A DNA stretch of 64,000 bases from Candidatus Rokuibacteriota bacterium (lineage in GTDB: Bacteria; Methylomirabilota; Methylomirabilia; Rokubacteriales; CSP1-6), in the NCBI GenBank assembly GCA_003220495.1, contig QHSP01000036.1, positions 1 to 64,000 on the forward strand, written 5' to 3'. The position numbers were made by a program, and so were the translations under genes. Positions 28,663 through 37,831 of the stretch are shown piece after piece (within the stretch, counting starts at the first letter, position 1; each line of letters opens with the position of its first letter). A model generated the notes under the pieces. The model saw only the letters and a program-made list of their open reading frames with translations, had not been told where the DNA came from and ran no database searches.

Positions 28663-29859
28663 TCACAACCGATGCTTCGGATGCGGCTCCGCCGCCCAGC
28701 GCGCGCTCGGCACCGGGTCGTTCTCCCGGAACCGCGTCCACCGGAACGGCGTGACGTCGTAGTCCTTCGAGCGGCCGTGCAGGATCACGTCCGAGATGAT
28801 GTCGCCCATCAGCGGCGAATGCTTGAAGCCGTGCCCGCTCCAGCCGAAGTCGGCGAACAGGCCCTCGTACGGCGCGATCGCGCCCAGGACCGGGTGATGA
28901 TCGGGCGTCGCGTCGTACAGCCCCGAGTAGCCGCCCATCGCCAGGCCGTGCTCCATCACCGGGAAGCGATGCGCGATCAGCTCGGCGTTCTTCACGATCT
29001 GGTCCGGATCGGCGCCCTCGTTGTACGAGTCCGGATCGACGATCTCGTCGTAGACGAGCTTGCCGTGGATCGTGAGATCGCCGTGCTCGGGCCGCATGTA
29101 GGTCATCTGCACGCTGTCGGCGACCGCCGGGTGCACGCCGAAGCCCGCGGGCCGGCGAAAGAAGCACATCTGATGGCGCTCGGGCTTGATCGAGACCTCC
29201 ACGCCGAGCGGGCGCAGGAGCCGATCCGCCCAGAGCCCCGCGCAGTTGACGACGACGGGCGCGTCGATATCGACGCCCTCTGATCGGACGCCGACGACCT
29301 TCTCACCCGTCGTCCGGATCGCGTCGACGTGCCGGTACTGCACGAGCGTCGCGCCGAGCTCGCGCGCGCGATTGGCCAGCGCGTTCGCCGTCGAGGACGG
29401 ATCGGCGTAGCCCGATTCCGCTTCGTACGAAGCCAGCGCGATGTCGTCCACGTTGGCGGCCGGCACCAGCGCCTTCACGTCAGACGGCGAGATGAGCTGC
29501 ACTCGGGCGCCGACCTTCTGGGCCTGCATCGCGTTGTGGCGGAGGTTCGGCGCGTTGTCGGGGCCGGCGAGCGCGAGCATGCCGACCTGCTGGAAGCCGG
29601 GATCGCCGTCGCCGCCGACGAGGTCCTTCCAGTGGCAGAACATCTCGGCCGCGGCGCTGGCGGAGCGCGTGAAGAAGTCCATCGCGTAAAAGCGGCGCAC
29701 GAGCGCGGTCGAGCGTCCGGTCGGACCGGACGCGATGAACTTCTTCTCGAGCAGCAGAATGCGGCCGGCCTTCTTGCGCGCCAGATGAAACGCGAGGCTG
29801 ACGCCGTGCACGCCCCCACCGATGATCACGAAGTCCGCCGCTCTCGGCACGTCTACCAT
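28663..29859 (-). CDS. DAO-family FAD-dependent oxidoreductase (sarcosine oxidase beta / HcnC-like)
   Basis: The 398-residue protein starts with the FAD dinucleotide motif 'FVIIGGGVHGVSLAFHLA' and has the DAO-fold closing motif 'LFADFGWSGHGFKHSP' near residue 345, which positions the flavin. Members oxidise amino acids or N-methylated glycine derivatives such as sarcosine. GAGGAAGG seven bases upstream fixes the start at 29859. It lies 98 bases downstream of the HcnB-like gene, a pairing seen in heteromeric D-amino acid, opine and hydroxyproline dehydrogenases. The substrate cannot be read. Confidence 0.88.
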   Translation of the reverse strand: MVDVPRAADFVIIGGGVHGVSLAFHLARKKAGRILLLEKKFIASGPTGRSTALVRRFYAMDFFTRSASAAAEMFCHWKDLVGGDGDPGFQQVGMLALAGPDNAPNLRHNAMQAQKVGARVQLISPSDVKALVPAANVDDIALASYEAESGYADPSSTANALANRARELGATLVQYRHVDAIRTTGEKVVGVRSEGVDIDAPVVVNCAGLWADRLLRPLGVEVSIKPERHQMCFFRRPAGFGVHPAVADSVQMTYMRPEHGDLTIHGKLVYDEIVDPDSYNEGADPDQIVKNAELIAHRFPVMEHGLAMGGYSGLYDATPDHHPVLGAIAPYEGLFADFGWSGHGFKHSPLMGDIISDVILHGRSKDYDVTPFRWTRFRENDPVPSARWAAEPHPKHRL

Positions 29860-29957
29860 CGCGCCGCCTTCCTCGGCCCGACCGGGGAGCGCCACGGCTT
29901 TGCCGGGGCGCTTCCGAGCGCGGGGCGGTGGGGGGGGGCCATTTCGGGGCCTCCCAT

Positions 29958-31595
29958 TCATTCGTCGCTCATGATCAGCCGCGCGTGCGCAGTCGGCTCG
30001 TCGATCGCCATGCCGGCGGTCCAGTGCGGGCTGAACTGCGTGGGGATGCCGAACCAGCTCACCCACTCCTCGCGCATCGCGGCCGGCTCGTCGGCCGGCC
30101 ACAGCACGTTGAGCGGCAGTGGCCGGATCGGCGGACGGAAGGTCGGCAGCGGGATGCGATCGAGCGTGGTGCCCACCGCCTGCGCGAGCAGCAGCCCGAC
30201 CTGCTCGCGGCAGCGCCGGCTCTGGCATGGCCCCATTCCGGCGCGCGTGAGCCGCTTGATCTGATCCTGGTTGAGCGGCCCGTCGCGCAGGAGCGTGGTG
30301 ACGCTGCGCGCGCTCATCTGCGGAGAGGCCCACTTGAGATAGCGCGGCGGCTTCGTCTCGACCAGCTCGCGTCGCGTGACCTCCTCGCACTGGCAGACGT
30401 TCACCTCCCAGCCGCCCGCCGCGATCAGCGAGTCGAGCCAGGCGCGCCAGTGCGCGTCGACTTCGGCGGCCGCGGCTGGTGTTGCCGCGGCGTCTCGCCG
30501 CGTGTCGACCTCCGCCCGGGGGCGGACGCCGAGCGATTCGGCCGCCGCGGCGCCGGCCACTCGTCCCTGGGCGCGCGCGAGATCCGGCGCGGTCAGCATG
30601 CCTTCGTGGAATCCGGCGCAATCGCCGGCCGCGAAGACCGTCGGCACGCTGGTGCGCATCCGCGCGTCGATCTCGGGTGCCCATCCGCCCCGCTGGGAGA
30701 CGAACCGCAGCCGCGCGCCGACGAGATGGAGCAGCTCGACGCTCGGCACCAGGCCGATCGCCCAGCACACGGCGTCGCAGGCGATCTCGCGCTCGCTGCC
30801 CGGGACGGGTGTGCCGTCACGATTCACGCCGCCGAGCACCACGGACTCGACTTCACCCGTGCGCCCACGCGCCGACTGGATCGTGTGCGACACGAAGAAC
30901 GGCACGCCGCGGCCGGCCAGCGCCTTCGCGGTCGCCGCGTCACCCCGTACCTGTTCGCCGACCTCGACGACGCCCACCACCTCGACACCGTGCTGCGTCG
31001 CGAGCATCGCGGTGTGCAAGCCGAGCGCGCCCGATCCGAGCACGACGAGACGCCGCGCAGCGAGCGCGCGATACCGCGTGAGCAATGCCGCGGCTCCGCT
31101 GGCGCCGAGAGTTCCCGCGCGCTCCCAGCCCGGAAAGCCGAGCAGCACGTCGCGAGCGCCGGCGGCGACGATGAGCCGGTCGTAGCCGAGCAGCCAGGAG
31201 CGGCGGTCGTCCGCGAGGCCGAGCATCGGCACGGGCAGCTCCTGCACCGCGGGCCCGTTGACGAAGGCGCCCCAGACGTAGGTGCCGAGCTGCACGTCGA
31301 CCCCAGCCTCGTGGGCGGCCGCCAGATCGGGGTTCGTCTCCACCACCCGCTCGAGCATCAGCGCGCGGTTGCGAACCGAGCCGTCCATGCGCTGGCCGAA
31401 GCAGAGCGGCACGTCCATCGCCATCATGTCGTTGTCGACGGGATGCTCGTCGACCAGCACGACCTCGACTCCGGCGCGTGCCGCCTCGATCGCCGCCGCC
31501 ACGCCGGCGGCGCCCGCCCCCACGACGACCAGCGGCACGTGGCGATCGGGCGCGGGCAGCTTGCCGGCGATCGAGCGGGGATCCCTTTCGCGCAT
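29958..31595 (-). CDS. HcnB-like FAD/NAD(P) oxidoreductase with BFD-type [2Fe-2S] domain
   Basis: The 545-residue protein has an FAD-binding Rossmann 'LVVVGAGAAGVAAAIEAA' at residue about 22, a second Rossmann 'LVVLGSGALGLHTAML' near residue 185, and a C-terminal BFD-like cluster domain with C-x-C ('VCQCEEV') and C-x4-C ('PCQSRRC') ligands. This matches the alpha subunit of opine oxidase, D-hydroxyproline dehydrogenase and hydrogen cyanide synthase B. Those complexes normally also have a small [2Fe-2S] subunit (HcnA-like). None is present here, although two DAO-type subunits flank this gene. Its ATG overlaps the upstream stop by one base. Confidence 0.88.
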   Translation of the reverse strand: MRERDPRSIAGKLPAPDRHVPLVVVGAGAAGVAAAIEAARAGVEVVLVDEHPVDNDMMAMDVPLCFGQRMDGSVRNRALMLERVVETNPDLAAAHEAGVDVQLGTYVWGAFVNGPAVQELPVPMLGLADDRRSWLLGYDRLIVAAGARDVLLGFPGWERAGTLGASGAAALLTRYRALAARRLVVLGSGALGLHTAMLATQHGVEVVGVVEVGEQVRGDAATAKALAGRGVPFFVSHTIQSARGRTGEVESVVLGGVNRDGTPVPGSEREIACDAVCWAIGLVPSVELLHLVGARLRFVSQRGGWAPEIDARMRTSVPTVFAAGDCAGFHEGMLTAPDLARAQGRVAGAAAAESLGVRPRAEVDTRRDAAATPAAAAEVDAHWRAWLDSLIAAGGWEVNVCQCEEVTRRELVETKPPRYLKWASPQMSARSVTTLLRDGPLNQDQIKRLTRAGMGPCQSRRCREQVGLLLAQAVGTTLDRIPLPTFRPPIRPLPLNVLWPADEPAAMREEWVSWFGIPTQFSPHWTAGMAIDEPTAHARLIMSDE

Positions 31596-32773
31596 CAGTC
31601 GTCACCGCCGGCCGCCGCTTCGATCGCCGGCGGCGCCGCGGCCCACCCGGCGTGCTCGCGCCAGTCGCGCGGCGTCGCGGCGAAGCGGCCGAGCGCCAGC
31701 GCGCCGAGATCGGCGAACTGGCAACGGCCAAAGCGCACGAGCTCGCTGACGGCACGGCCGACCGCGGGCGAAAGCCCGAAGCCCACGCTCGACATCGTCG
31801 CGATGACGAGGTTGTCCGGATGGCGCAGCCGTTCGACGACCGGCAACCCGTCGGGCGTGTTCTCGACGAGCCCGCTCCACGAGCGGATCAGCCGCACGTG
31901 CGCGGCGCCCGGTAAAAGCTCGGCGAGCCGCCGCGCCAGGTTGCGGACGAGCGGCGTGTTCGCGTGGTCCGGCGTCGCCATGTCCGGCACGTTGATCCAT
32001 TCGTGCGGGCCGCCGCCGTACACGAGGTTGCCGCGGAGCGTCTGGCGACCATAGAGCCCGTTGCCCGCGACGCCGCCCACCCGCATCGCCGGGATCGGCT
32101 CGGTCGCGATCATCTCCACGCGCGCCGGCGCCAGCGGCAGCCAGATCCCGAGCATCTCGGCGAACACACCGGTCTGAAGGCCGGCGGCGATCACGACGGT
32201 GTCGGCGGCGAACGTGCCGCGTGTGGTCTCCACCGCGGTGACTCGCCCGCCGCGCTGGGTGAGCCCGCTCACGGTCGTGTGCTGGAGGATCCGGCCGCCG
32301 TGGTCTTGCAACGCCCACGCGTACGCCTGCACCGTGCGCTGCGGGTTGGCGTGGCCGCCGAAGTGCAAATAGGTGCCGCCGATCGCGTTGTCGCCCACGA
32401 TCGGTACCAGCTCCTTGAGCTGCCGTCGGTCCAGCCGCTCCCAGCGAAACCCGCGCGCCTCGCCGATCTCGGCCCAGCGCCGGGCCAGCGCCAGCTGCGT
32501 CTCGCTGAGCGCGACGCCGATGCGATACGGCTGATACTCGGTCGGATAGCCGAGCAGCTCGTCCATCTGCGGCCAGAGCCGCTGCTCCTCGAGACCGAAG
32601 GGGCTGTAGACGTGCGTGGCGCCGCCGCCGTTGCGGCCCGATGCCTCCCACCCGACGATCCCCTTCTCGAGCACGAGCACGTCGACGCCGGCGCGGGCCA
32701 GCCACCAGCCGGTGCTGAGCCCCGTGACGCCCCCGCCCACGATCACCACCGCCGCGCCGCTCATCGCCGCCAT
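31595..32773 (-). CDS. DAO-family FAD-dependent oxidoreductase (second copy)
   Basis: The 392-residue protein has the FAD motif 'VVIVGGGVTGLSTGWWLA' at its start and a DAO closing segment 'IATMSSVGFGLSPAVGRAV' near residue 345. It is clearly diverged from the DAO protein at 28663, so the two are not recent duplicates and may have different substrates. The start at 32773 is seven bases after the ABC ATPase stop; Met at 32764 is an alternative, and neither has a strong ribosome site. It is translated just before the HcnB-like subunit. Confidence 0.86.
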   Translation of the reverse strand: MAAMSGAAVVIVGGGVTGLSTGWWLARAGVDVLVLEKGIVGWEASGRNGGGATHVYSPFGLEEQRLWPQMDELLGYPTEYQPYRIGVALSETQLALARRWAEIGEARGFRWERLDRRQLKELVPIVGDNAIGGTYLHFGGHANPQRTVQAYAWALQDHGGRILQHTTVSGLTQRGGRVTAVETTRGTFAADTVVIAAGLQTGVFAEMLGIWLPLAPARVEMIATEPIPAMRVGGVAGNGLYGRQTLRGNLVYGGGPHEWINVPDMATPDHANTPLVRNLARRLAELLPGAAHVRLIRSWSGLVENTPDGLPVVERLRHPDNLVIATMSSVGFGLSPAVGRAVSELVRFGRCQFADLGALALGRFAATPRDWREHAGWAAAPPAIEAAAGGDD

Positions 32774-32780
32774 GTCGCCA

Positions 32781-34844
32781 TCATCGTTCAACCGCGCGCG
32801 GCTGGACAAGAGCCGTCTGCAACCGTAAGAGCTCGTCGCCAGGAATATGGCAGGCGATCCGGTGATCTCCGAATCGCTGCACCGGCGGCGGCGTCTCGTC
32901 GCAGACGGGGCCGACCCGGCGCGGACAGCGCGTCGCGAACGGACAGCCGCGCGGAATCTCGTCGGCGCGCGGCACGCGCCCTTCGAGGAGGATGCGCGCG
33001 ACGGCGTGGTCCGGATCGGGCACCGGCACGGCGGAGAGCAGCGCCTCCGTGTAGGGGTGGTACGGCGGCGCGAACACGCGCTCGACCGGCCCGAGCTCGG
33101 CAACGGTTCCGAGGTACATCACCGCGACCGTGTCCGCCAGATAGCGTACGACCGCGAGATCGTGCGAGATGAAGACGAGCGTGGCGCCGCGGGCCGCCTG
33201 GATCTCCGTCAGGAGATTCACGATCGCCGCCTGCACCGAGACGTCGAGGGCTGACACCGGCTCGTCGGCCACGATCACGTCGGGGTCGCCCGCCAGGGCC
33301 CGCGCGATCGCGGCGCGCTGCTTCTCGCCGCCGGACAGGTGGCGCGGCTTGCGCGCCGCGATCGCCGGCGGGAGCTTCACCACGTCCAGCAAGCGGGCGA
33401 TGCCGGCGGCGGCATCGGTCGCGGCGCCGCCCCGGAGACGTCGCAGCGCGCGCCCGATCGCGTAACCCACGGTGTGGCTCGGGTTCAAGGTGCTATCCGG
33501 GTTCTGGAACACCATCTGGAGCTTCCGCTTCAACGCGGCGGCGCGCGCGTCGATCGCCAGCGCGCCGACCTCGATGCCGTCGAGAATGACCTTGCCGCTG
33601 GTGGCGACCTCGAGGCCACTCAACACCTTCGCGACCGTCGACTTGCCGCAGCCCGACTCGCCGACGATCGCGAGCGTCCGCCCGCGCGCGGCCACGACGT
33701 CGACGTCGGAGACCGCGCGCACGGGGCGTCGCGGGCCACGGAACCGACGCCGTCTGGGCTCGTAGATCTTCGTCAGATGCTGGACCGCCACCATCGGCTC
33801 ACCGGGCCCACCGGCTTCCTGCGCGACGTCGGCGCCGCGCCGTCGCGTCCAGCGCGGCAGCTCGTCCGCGCGCACACACACGACCCGATGATCGGGCTCG
33901 CCACATACCGTCGCGGACGGGATCGGACGCGACGTGCAGCGGCCGGTCTCGACGTGTCCGCAGCGCCCGGCGAAGCCGCAGCCCTGCGGGCGGGCCAGCG
34001 CCGATTCGACTTGCCCCGCGATGGGGACGAGCGGCGCCTGCCGCTTGTCGCTTCCCAGGGTCGGCAGACAGTCGAGCAATCCGCGCGTGTAGGGGTGCCG
34101 CGGGTTCGTGAAGATCCGGCGCACCGGGCCTTCCTCGACGAGCTCGCCTCGATACATGACGGCGACGCGGTCGCAGACCCGCACGATGCTGCCGAGGTTG
34201 TGGCTGATGAACAGGATCGCCGAGTGATGCCGGCTCCGAAGCTCGCGGACCAGATCGAGCACCGCGGCCTCCACCGTCACGTCCAGCCCCGTCGTCGGCT
34301 CGTCCATGATGAGCAGCGCCGGACCCGTGATCAGCGCCATCGCGATGACGATCCGTTGCTGCTGGCCGCCGGAGAGCTGGTGCGGATAGCGATCCATCAC
34401 CGCCTCGGGATCGGCCAGCTTGACCTCGGCGAGCATCGTCAGGGCGCGCGCGCGCGCCGCCGACGTGGACACGCCCTCGTGGGTCATCGGCGCTTCCATG
34501 AGCTGGCGGCCGACCGTCATGACCGGATTCAGGCTCGCCATGGGATCCTGGTAGACCATCGCGATGCGCCGCCCGCGGATCGCGCGCAGCCCCGCCTCGC
34601 CCAGGGTCGTCAGCTCACGCCCCTCGAAGCGAACGCTGCCGCCGGTGATCCGGCCGGCGCGCCCCAGATAGCGCACGATCGACAGCGCGACCGTCGACTT
34701 GCCGCAGCCGGACTCGCCGACGAGCCCGAGCGCTTCGCCGGCCTTCAGCTGGAAGCTGACGCCGGGGATCACGACCGCCTCGCCGGCGCGTGTCGTGTAC
34801 GCGATGCGGAGGTCGCGGACGTCGAGCAGCGGGCCGTCAGTCAC
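32781..34844 (-). CDS. Fused dipeptide/oligopeptide ABC transporter ATPase (DppD-DppF fusion)
   Basis: The 687-residue protein holds two complete ABC ATPase modules. The first has Walker A 'GESGCGKST' near residue 44, signature 'LSGGQQQR' and Walker B 'LLIMDEPT'. The second has 'GESGCGKST' near residue 391, 'LSGGEKQR' and '[12 protein letters not shown]'. Each is followed by the oligopeptide-transport C-terminal extension with a cysteine-containing segment ('[15 protein letters not shown]', '[11 protein letters not shown]'). These proteins energise import through the DppB/DppC-like permeases encoded just upstream. In most genomes the two ATPases are separate genes. Its start overlaps the upstream permease gene by eight bases. 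Confidence 0.94.
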   Translation of the reverse strand: MTDGPLLDVRDLRIAYTTRAGEAVVIPGVSFQLKAGEALGLVGESGCGKSTVALSIVRYLGRAGRITGGSVRFEGRELTTLGEAGLRAIRGRRIAMVYQDPMASLNPVMTVGRQLMEAPMTHEGVSTSAARARALTMLAEVKLADPEAVMDRYPHQLSGGQQQRIVIAMALITGPALLIMDEPTTGLDVTVEAAVLDLVRELRSRHHSAILFISHNLGSIVRVCDRVAVMYRGELVEEGPVRRIFTNPRHPYTRGLLDCLPTLGSDKRQAPLVPIAGQVESALARPQGCGFAGRCGHVETGRCTSRPIPSATVCGEPDHRVVCVRADELPRWTRRRGADVAQEAGGPGEPMVAVQHLTKIYEPRRRRFRGPRRPVRAVSDVDVVAARGRTLAIVGESGCGKSTVAKVLSGLEVATSGKVILDGIEVGALAIDARAAALKRKLQMVFQNPDSTLNPSHTVGYAIGRALRRLRGGAATDAAAGIARLLDVVKLPPAIAARKPRHLSGGEKQRAAIARALAGDPDVIVADEPVSALDVSVQAAIVNLLTEIQAARGATLVFISHDLAVVRYLADTVAVMYLGTVAELGPVERVFAPPYHPYTEALLSAVPVPDPDHAVARILLEGRVPRADEIPRGCPFATRCPRRVGPVCDETPPPVQRFGDHRIACHIPGDELLRLQTALVQPRAVER

Positions 34845-35733
34845 GCAGGCCCAGCTCTCTCAGCCCCACCGCGAGCAGGTTGAACCCGACGACCAGGGAC
34901 GAGATGGCCGCGCACGGCACGAGCGCCATGTGCGGCCACACCATCATCATCCCGTACGTGTCCTTGACCATGCCGCCCCAGTCGGGATCGGGCGGCGGCA
35001 GGCCGATGCCGAGGAAGCCGAGCGCGCCGATGATGATGACGTTGTAGCCGCTGCGCAGGCACATGTCGACCACGAGCGGGCCGCGCGCGTTCGGCAGGAT
35101 CTCGACCAGCATGATGTAGAGCGCCGACTCGCCGCGCATCTTCGCGGCCGCGACGTACTCGCGCTCGCGCAGGTCGAGGGTCATGCCCCGCACGATGCGG
35201 GCGATGATCGGCGCCTTCGTCAGGGTGAGCACGCCGATGATGTTCCACGCCGACGAGCCGAAGTGGGCCAGGATGATCATGTAGAGGATGATGACCGGGA
35301 ACGACAGCACGATGTCGCACGCGCGCGTGATCGTGAGATCGATCCAGCGGCCGTAGTAGCCGGCGGCCAGTCCGAGCAGCGAGCCGAGCGCCGCCGCGCC
35401 CAGCACGGCGAGCGGCGCGATGACGAGCACCGGACGCGCGCCCCACAGGATGCGCGAGAGCAGATCGCGTCCGAGATGATCGGTCCCCAGCCAGTGCGCC
35501 TTCGAGGGCTGGGTGTGGGCGAGCGCCGCCATGTCGTTGGCATTCGGCGGGTACGGCGCGATCAGCGGGGCGAGCAGCGCCAGGACGACCCAGGCCAGGA
35601 CGATCGCGATGCCGATGGTGGCGGGAGTCGATTCGGCCAGCGCGGCGACCCGCCGCCTCCACCGGCGCGCCCACACGCGCGAAGCCGCCGGCGACGACGC
35701 GGAGAGTGTCCCGGCGGCGACCGGCGTGCTCAT
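34837..35733 (-). CDS. ABC transporter permease, DppC type
   Basis: The 298-residue inner-membrane protein has one N-terminal span ('GIAIVLAWVVLALLAPLIAP') and five core spans. The OppC/DppC marker 'HWLGTDHLGRDLLSRILWG' lies near residue 80, and the EAA-loop region contains 'REREYVAAAKMRGES'. It pairs with the DppB-type permease three bases upstream. The importer class takes up peptides, nickel, opines or other small solutes; no binding protein is encoded in this window to narrow that down. Confidence 0.94.
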   Translation of the reverse strand: MSTPVAAGTLSASSPAASRVWARRWRRRVAALAESTPATIGIAIVLAWVVLALLAPLIAPYPPNANDMAALAHTQPSKAHWLGTDHLGRDLLSRILWGARPVLVIAPLAVLGAAALGSLLGLAAGYYGRWIDLTITRACDIVLSFPVIILYMIILAHFGSSAWNIIGVLTLTKAPIIARIVRGMTLDLREREYVAAAKMRGESALYIMLVEILPNARGPLVVDMCLRSGYNVIIIGALGFLGIGLPPPDPDWGGMVKDTYGMMMVWPHMALVPCAAISSLVVGFNLLAVGLRELGLRD

Positions 35734-35736
35734 GGC

Positions 35737-36675
35737 TCAGGCCCGGATACGCGGGTCGAGCAGCCTGTAGGCCAGATCGCCCAGGATGTTGGTGACGACG
35801 GCCAGGAAGACTGCGACCAGCGCCCCCGCCTCGATCAGCGCGATGTCCTTGAACAGCGCCGCCTCGAGGATCATGCGGCCGAAGCCCGGGTAGGCGAACA
35901 CCGTCTCGACGACCACGACCCCGGCGATGAGGTAATTGATCTGCAGCATGATGATCGTGACCGGCGTGAGCATCGCGTTGCGCAGCGCGTGGCGCAGGAT
36001 CACGGCGCGGAACGGCAGCCCCTTGAGGACCGCGGTCCGGATGTACGGCCGCTGCATCACCTCGACCATCGACGCGCGGATCATGCTCACGACGTAGCCG
36101 GAGTCGAACAGCACGATCACGGCGACCGGCAGCACGAGTTGCGCCGCCACCGACCAGCCGCCTCCGGCCACCAGGGTGGCCGTGCCGGGCAGCCAGCCCA
36201 GCCAGACCACGAACACGCTCGCCAGGAACACGCCGAGCGCGAACTCGGGGATCGACGCGATCACCGTGCTGAACATCAAGATGCCGCGGTCGAGCCGCGA
36301 CGCTTCGCGCATGCCGGCCACCACGCCGAGCACCGTCGACAGCGGCACGATGCACGCGAACGCGACGGCGGCGAGGAGCGCGGTGTTCGCGAGGTGCTTG
36401 AAGATCACGTCCCGCACCGGAAGCTTGAAGCGCGTGGAGTACCCGAGGTCGCCGGAGGCGAGTGTTTTCACGTATTCGACGTAGCGCACGAGCACCGGCC
36501 GGTCGAGCCCCATCTGCTTGGTCAGCAGATCCACCTGCTCCTGGGTCGCGTACGCGCCGAGGATCTTGCGCGCCACCGCCCCGGGAGAAAACTCGTTCAA
36601 GGTGAAGACGAGGAAGGAGACGGCGGACAAGGTCAGCAGCAGGAACGCCACGTGCTTGACGACGAAGCGCTTCAT
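35737..36675 (-). CDS. ABC transporter permease, DppB type
   Basis: The 312-residue membrane protein starts with a typical DppB first helix ('VAFLLLTLSAVSFLVFTLNEFSPG') and carries five further hydrophobic spans. The interface loop 'LPFRAVILRHALRNAMLTPVTI' contacts the ATPase. The overall order is HSMT-like, DppB, DppC, fused ATPase. A separate solute-binding protein gene, usually first in such operons, is missing. Confidence 0.94.
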   Translation of the reverse strand: MKRFVVKHVAFLLLTLSAVSFLVFTLNEFSPGAVARKILGAYATQEQVDLLTKQMGLDRPVLVRYVEYVKTLASGDLGYSTRFKLPVRDVIFKHLANTALLAAVAFACIVPLSTVLGVVAGMREASRLDRGILMFSTVIASIPEFALGVFLASVFVVWLGWLPGTATLVAGGGWSVAAQLVLPVAVIVLFDSGYVVSMIRASMVEVMQRPYIRTAVLKGLPFRAVILRHALRNAMLTPVTIIMLQINYLIAGVVVVETVFAYPGFGRMILEAALFKDIALIEAGALVAVFLAVVTNILGDLAYRLLDPRIRA

Positions 36676-36690
36676 CGCGCCGCCGGCGAC

Positions 36691-37788
36691 TTAGCCGGAC
36701 GCGGCGGGCGCGCGATAGTTGCGGCGGGCGTACTCCAGATAGTCTTGACGCAGGCGCTGGTCGGAGCCGAAGAGGATGTGCTTGGACATGTCCGGCGAGT
36801 ACTGGCTGGCCGCCGGGCGCCGGCCGAGCGCCTCGGCCAGGCTGCGCACGTGATGCGGCCCGGCGCCGCAGCACACGCCGAGGTATCGCGCTCCGAGGGC
36901 GAACGCTTCCTTGCCGAACTCGCCGATCTCGTAGCGATTGCACAGGAACGGGTCGAGCGCGGTCGGGAAGGGCCGCCCGTCGGGGCCGGACGTGCCGTGC
37001 GGATCCGTCAGGCTCTGGAACGTCGGCTCCGCCGGCGTCGTGCGATAGGGCACCGGCAAGGCGGCGACGTGGCAGGTGACCGCCGCGCGGATCTCGCGCA
37101 GCAGCGGCAGGGTCGTGGCCGGGCCGCGCGCGCAGTTCATCCCCACCACATCGGCGCCGCGGTCTTGAAGTCGACGGCACGTCTCGGCCGCCGTCCAGCC
37201 TTCGCGCATGCGGCCTTCGCGCGGGACCGACAGGGTGATCACCGCCGGCTTGCCCGCGCGCTTGATCGCCTCCAGCGCCAGCAGCGCTTCGGCGCCGAAC
37301 GAATACGTCTCGCCGACGATGAAATCGACGCCCGCGTCGACCGCCCAGCCGATCTGCTCGTCGAAGATCCGTCGCGCCTGCTTGTGGGACTGCGCGTCAT
37401 CGGTTGCATAGATGCTGGTGTTGCAGAGGTCGCCGGCCAGCAAGGTGCCGGTCGCCCGCGCGACCTTCTTCGCGATCGCGAGCGCGGCCCGGTTGATCTT
37501 CGCCAGGTCCTTCTCGCGCCCGACGATCTTGAGCTTGGCCCGGTGGGCGTAGTAGGTGAAGGCCTCGACCACGTCGGAGCCCGCACGTACGAAATCGCGG
37601 TGGAGGCCTTCGACGAGCTGGGGGTGCTCCAGGACGACCTCGGGGACGTAGGCGCCGGCCTGCAAGTAGCCGCGGCGCTCGAACTCGAACAGATAGCCCT
37701 CGGCGCAGATGACCGGGCCGGCGGCAAGCCGCTCGAGCAGTCCGAGGGGCTTTCGTGGCGTCTTCCTGGTCGCGCTCTTGACGGGCAT
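36691..37788 (-). CDS. Homocysteine S-methyltransferase-like protein (betaine/S-methylmethionine methyltransferase family)
   Basis: The 365-residue zinc TIM barrel transfers a methyl group to homocysteine or a related thiol. Zinc ligands are visible as 'GMNCARG' near residue 215 and the double cysteine 'GVCCGAG' near residue 310, and 'CAEGYLFEFERRGYL' opens the barrel. Family donors include glycine betaine, S-methylmethionine and, in some bacteria, dimethylsulfoniopropionate. Its place between a DMSP-lyase-like cupin and an importer supports an onium-compound donor, but this is inference. Met 37788 is chosen because earlier in-frame Met codons fall in the cupin gene. A TATAGT hexamer ends eight bases before this ATG, hinting at an internal, nearly leaderless promoter. 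Confidence 0.85.
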   Translation of the reverse strand: MPVKSATRKTPRKPLGLLERLAAGPVICAEGYLFEFERRGYLQAGAYVPEVVLEHPQLVEGLHRDFVRAGSDVVEAFTYYAHRAKLKIVGREKDLAKINRAALAIAKKVARATGTLLAGDLCNTSIYATDDAQSHKQARRIFDEQIGWAVDAGVDFIVGETYSFGAEALLALEAIKRAGKPAVITLSVPREGRMREGWTAAETCRRLQDRGADVVGMNCARGPATTLPLLREIRAAVTCHVAALPVPYRTTPAEPTFQSLTDPHGTSGPDGRPFPTALDPFLCNRYEIGEFGKEAFALGARYLGVCCGAGPHHVRSLAEALGRRPAASQYSPDMSKHILFGSDQRLRQDYLEYARRNYRAPAASG

Positions 37789-37831
37789 GACCGGGACTAT
37801 ACACGAGTGATTCGGCCCGACGCGCTCGCCT

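Noticed and set aside
29918-29945. G-run as a possible phase-variable tract
   Set aside because: The run of nine Gs lies in a non-coding gap after an HcnB-like gene and not at a promoter or within a frame; nothing supports switching.
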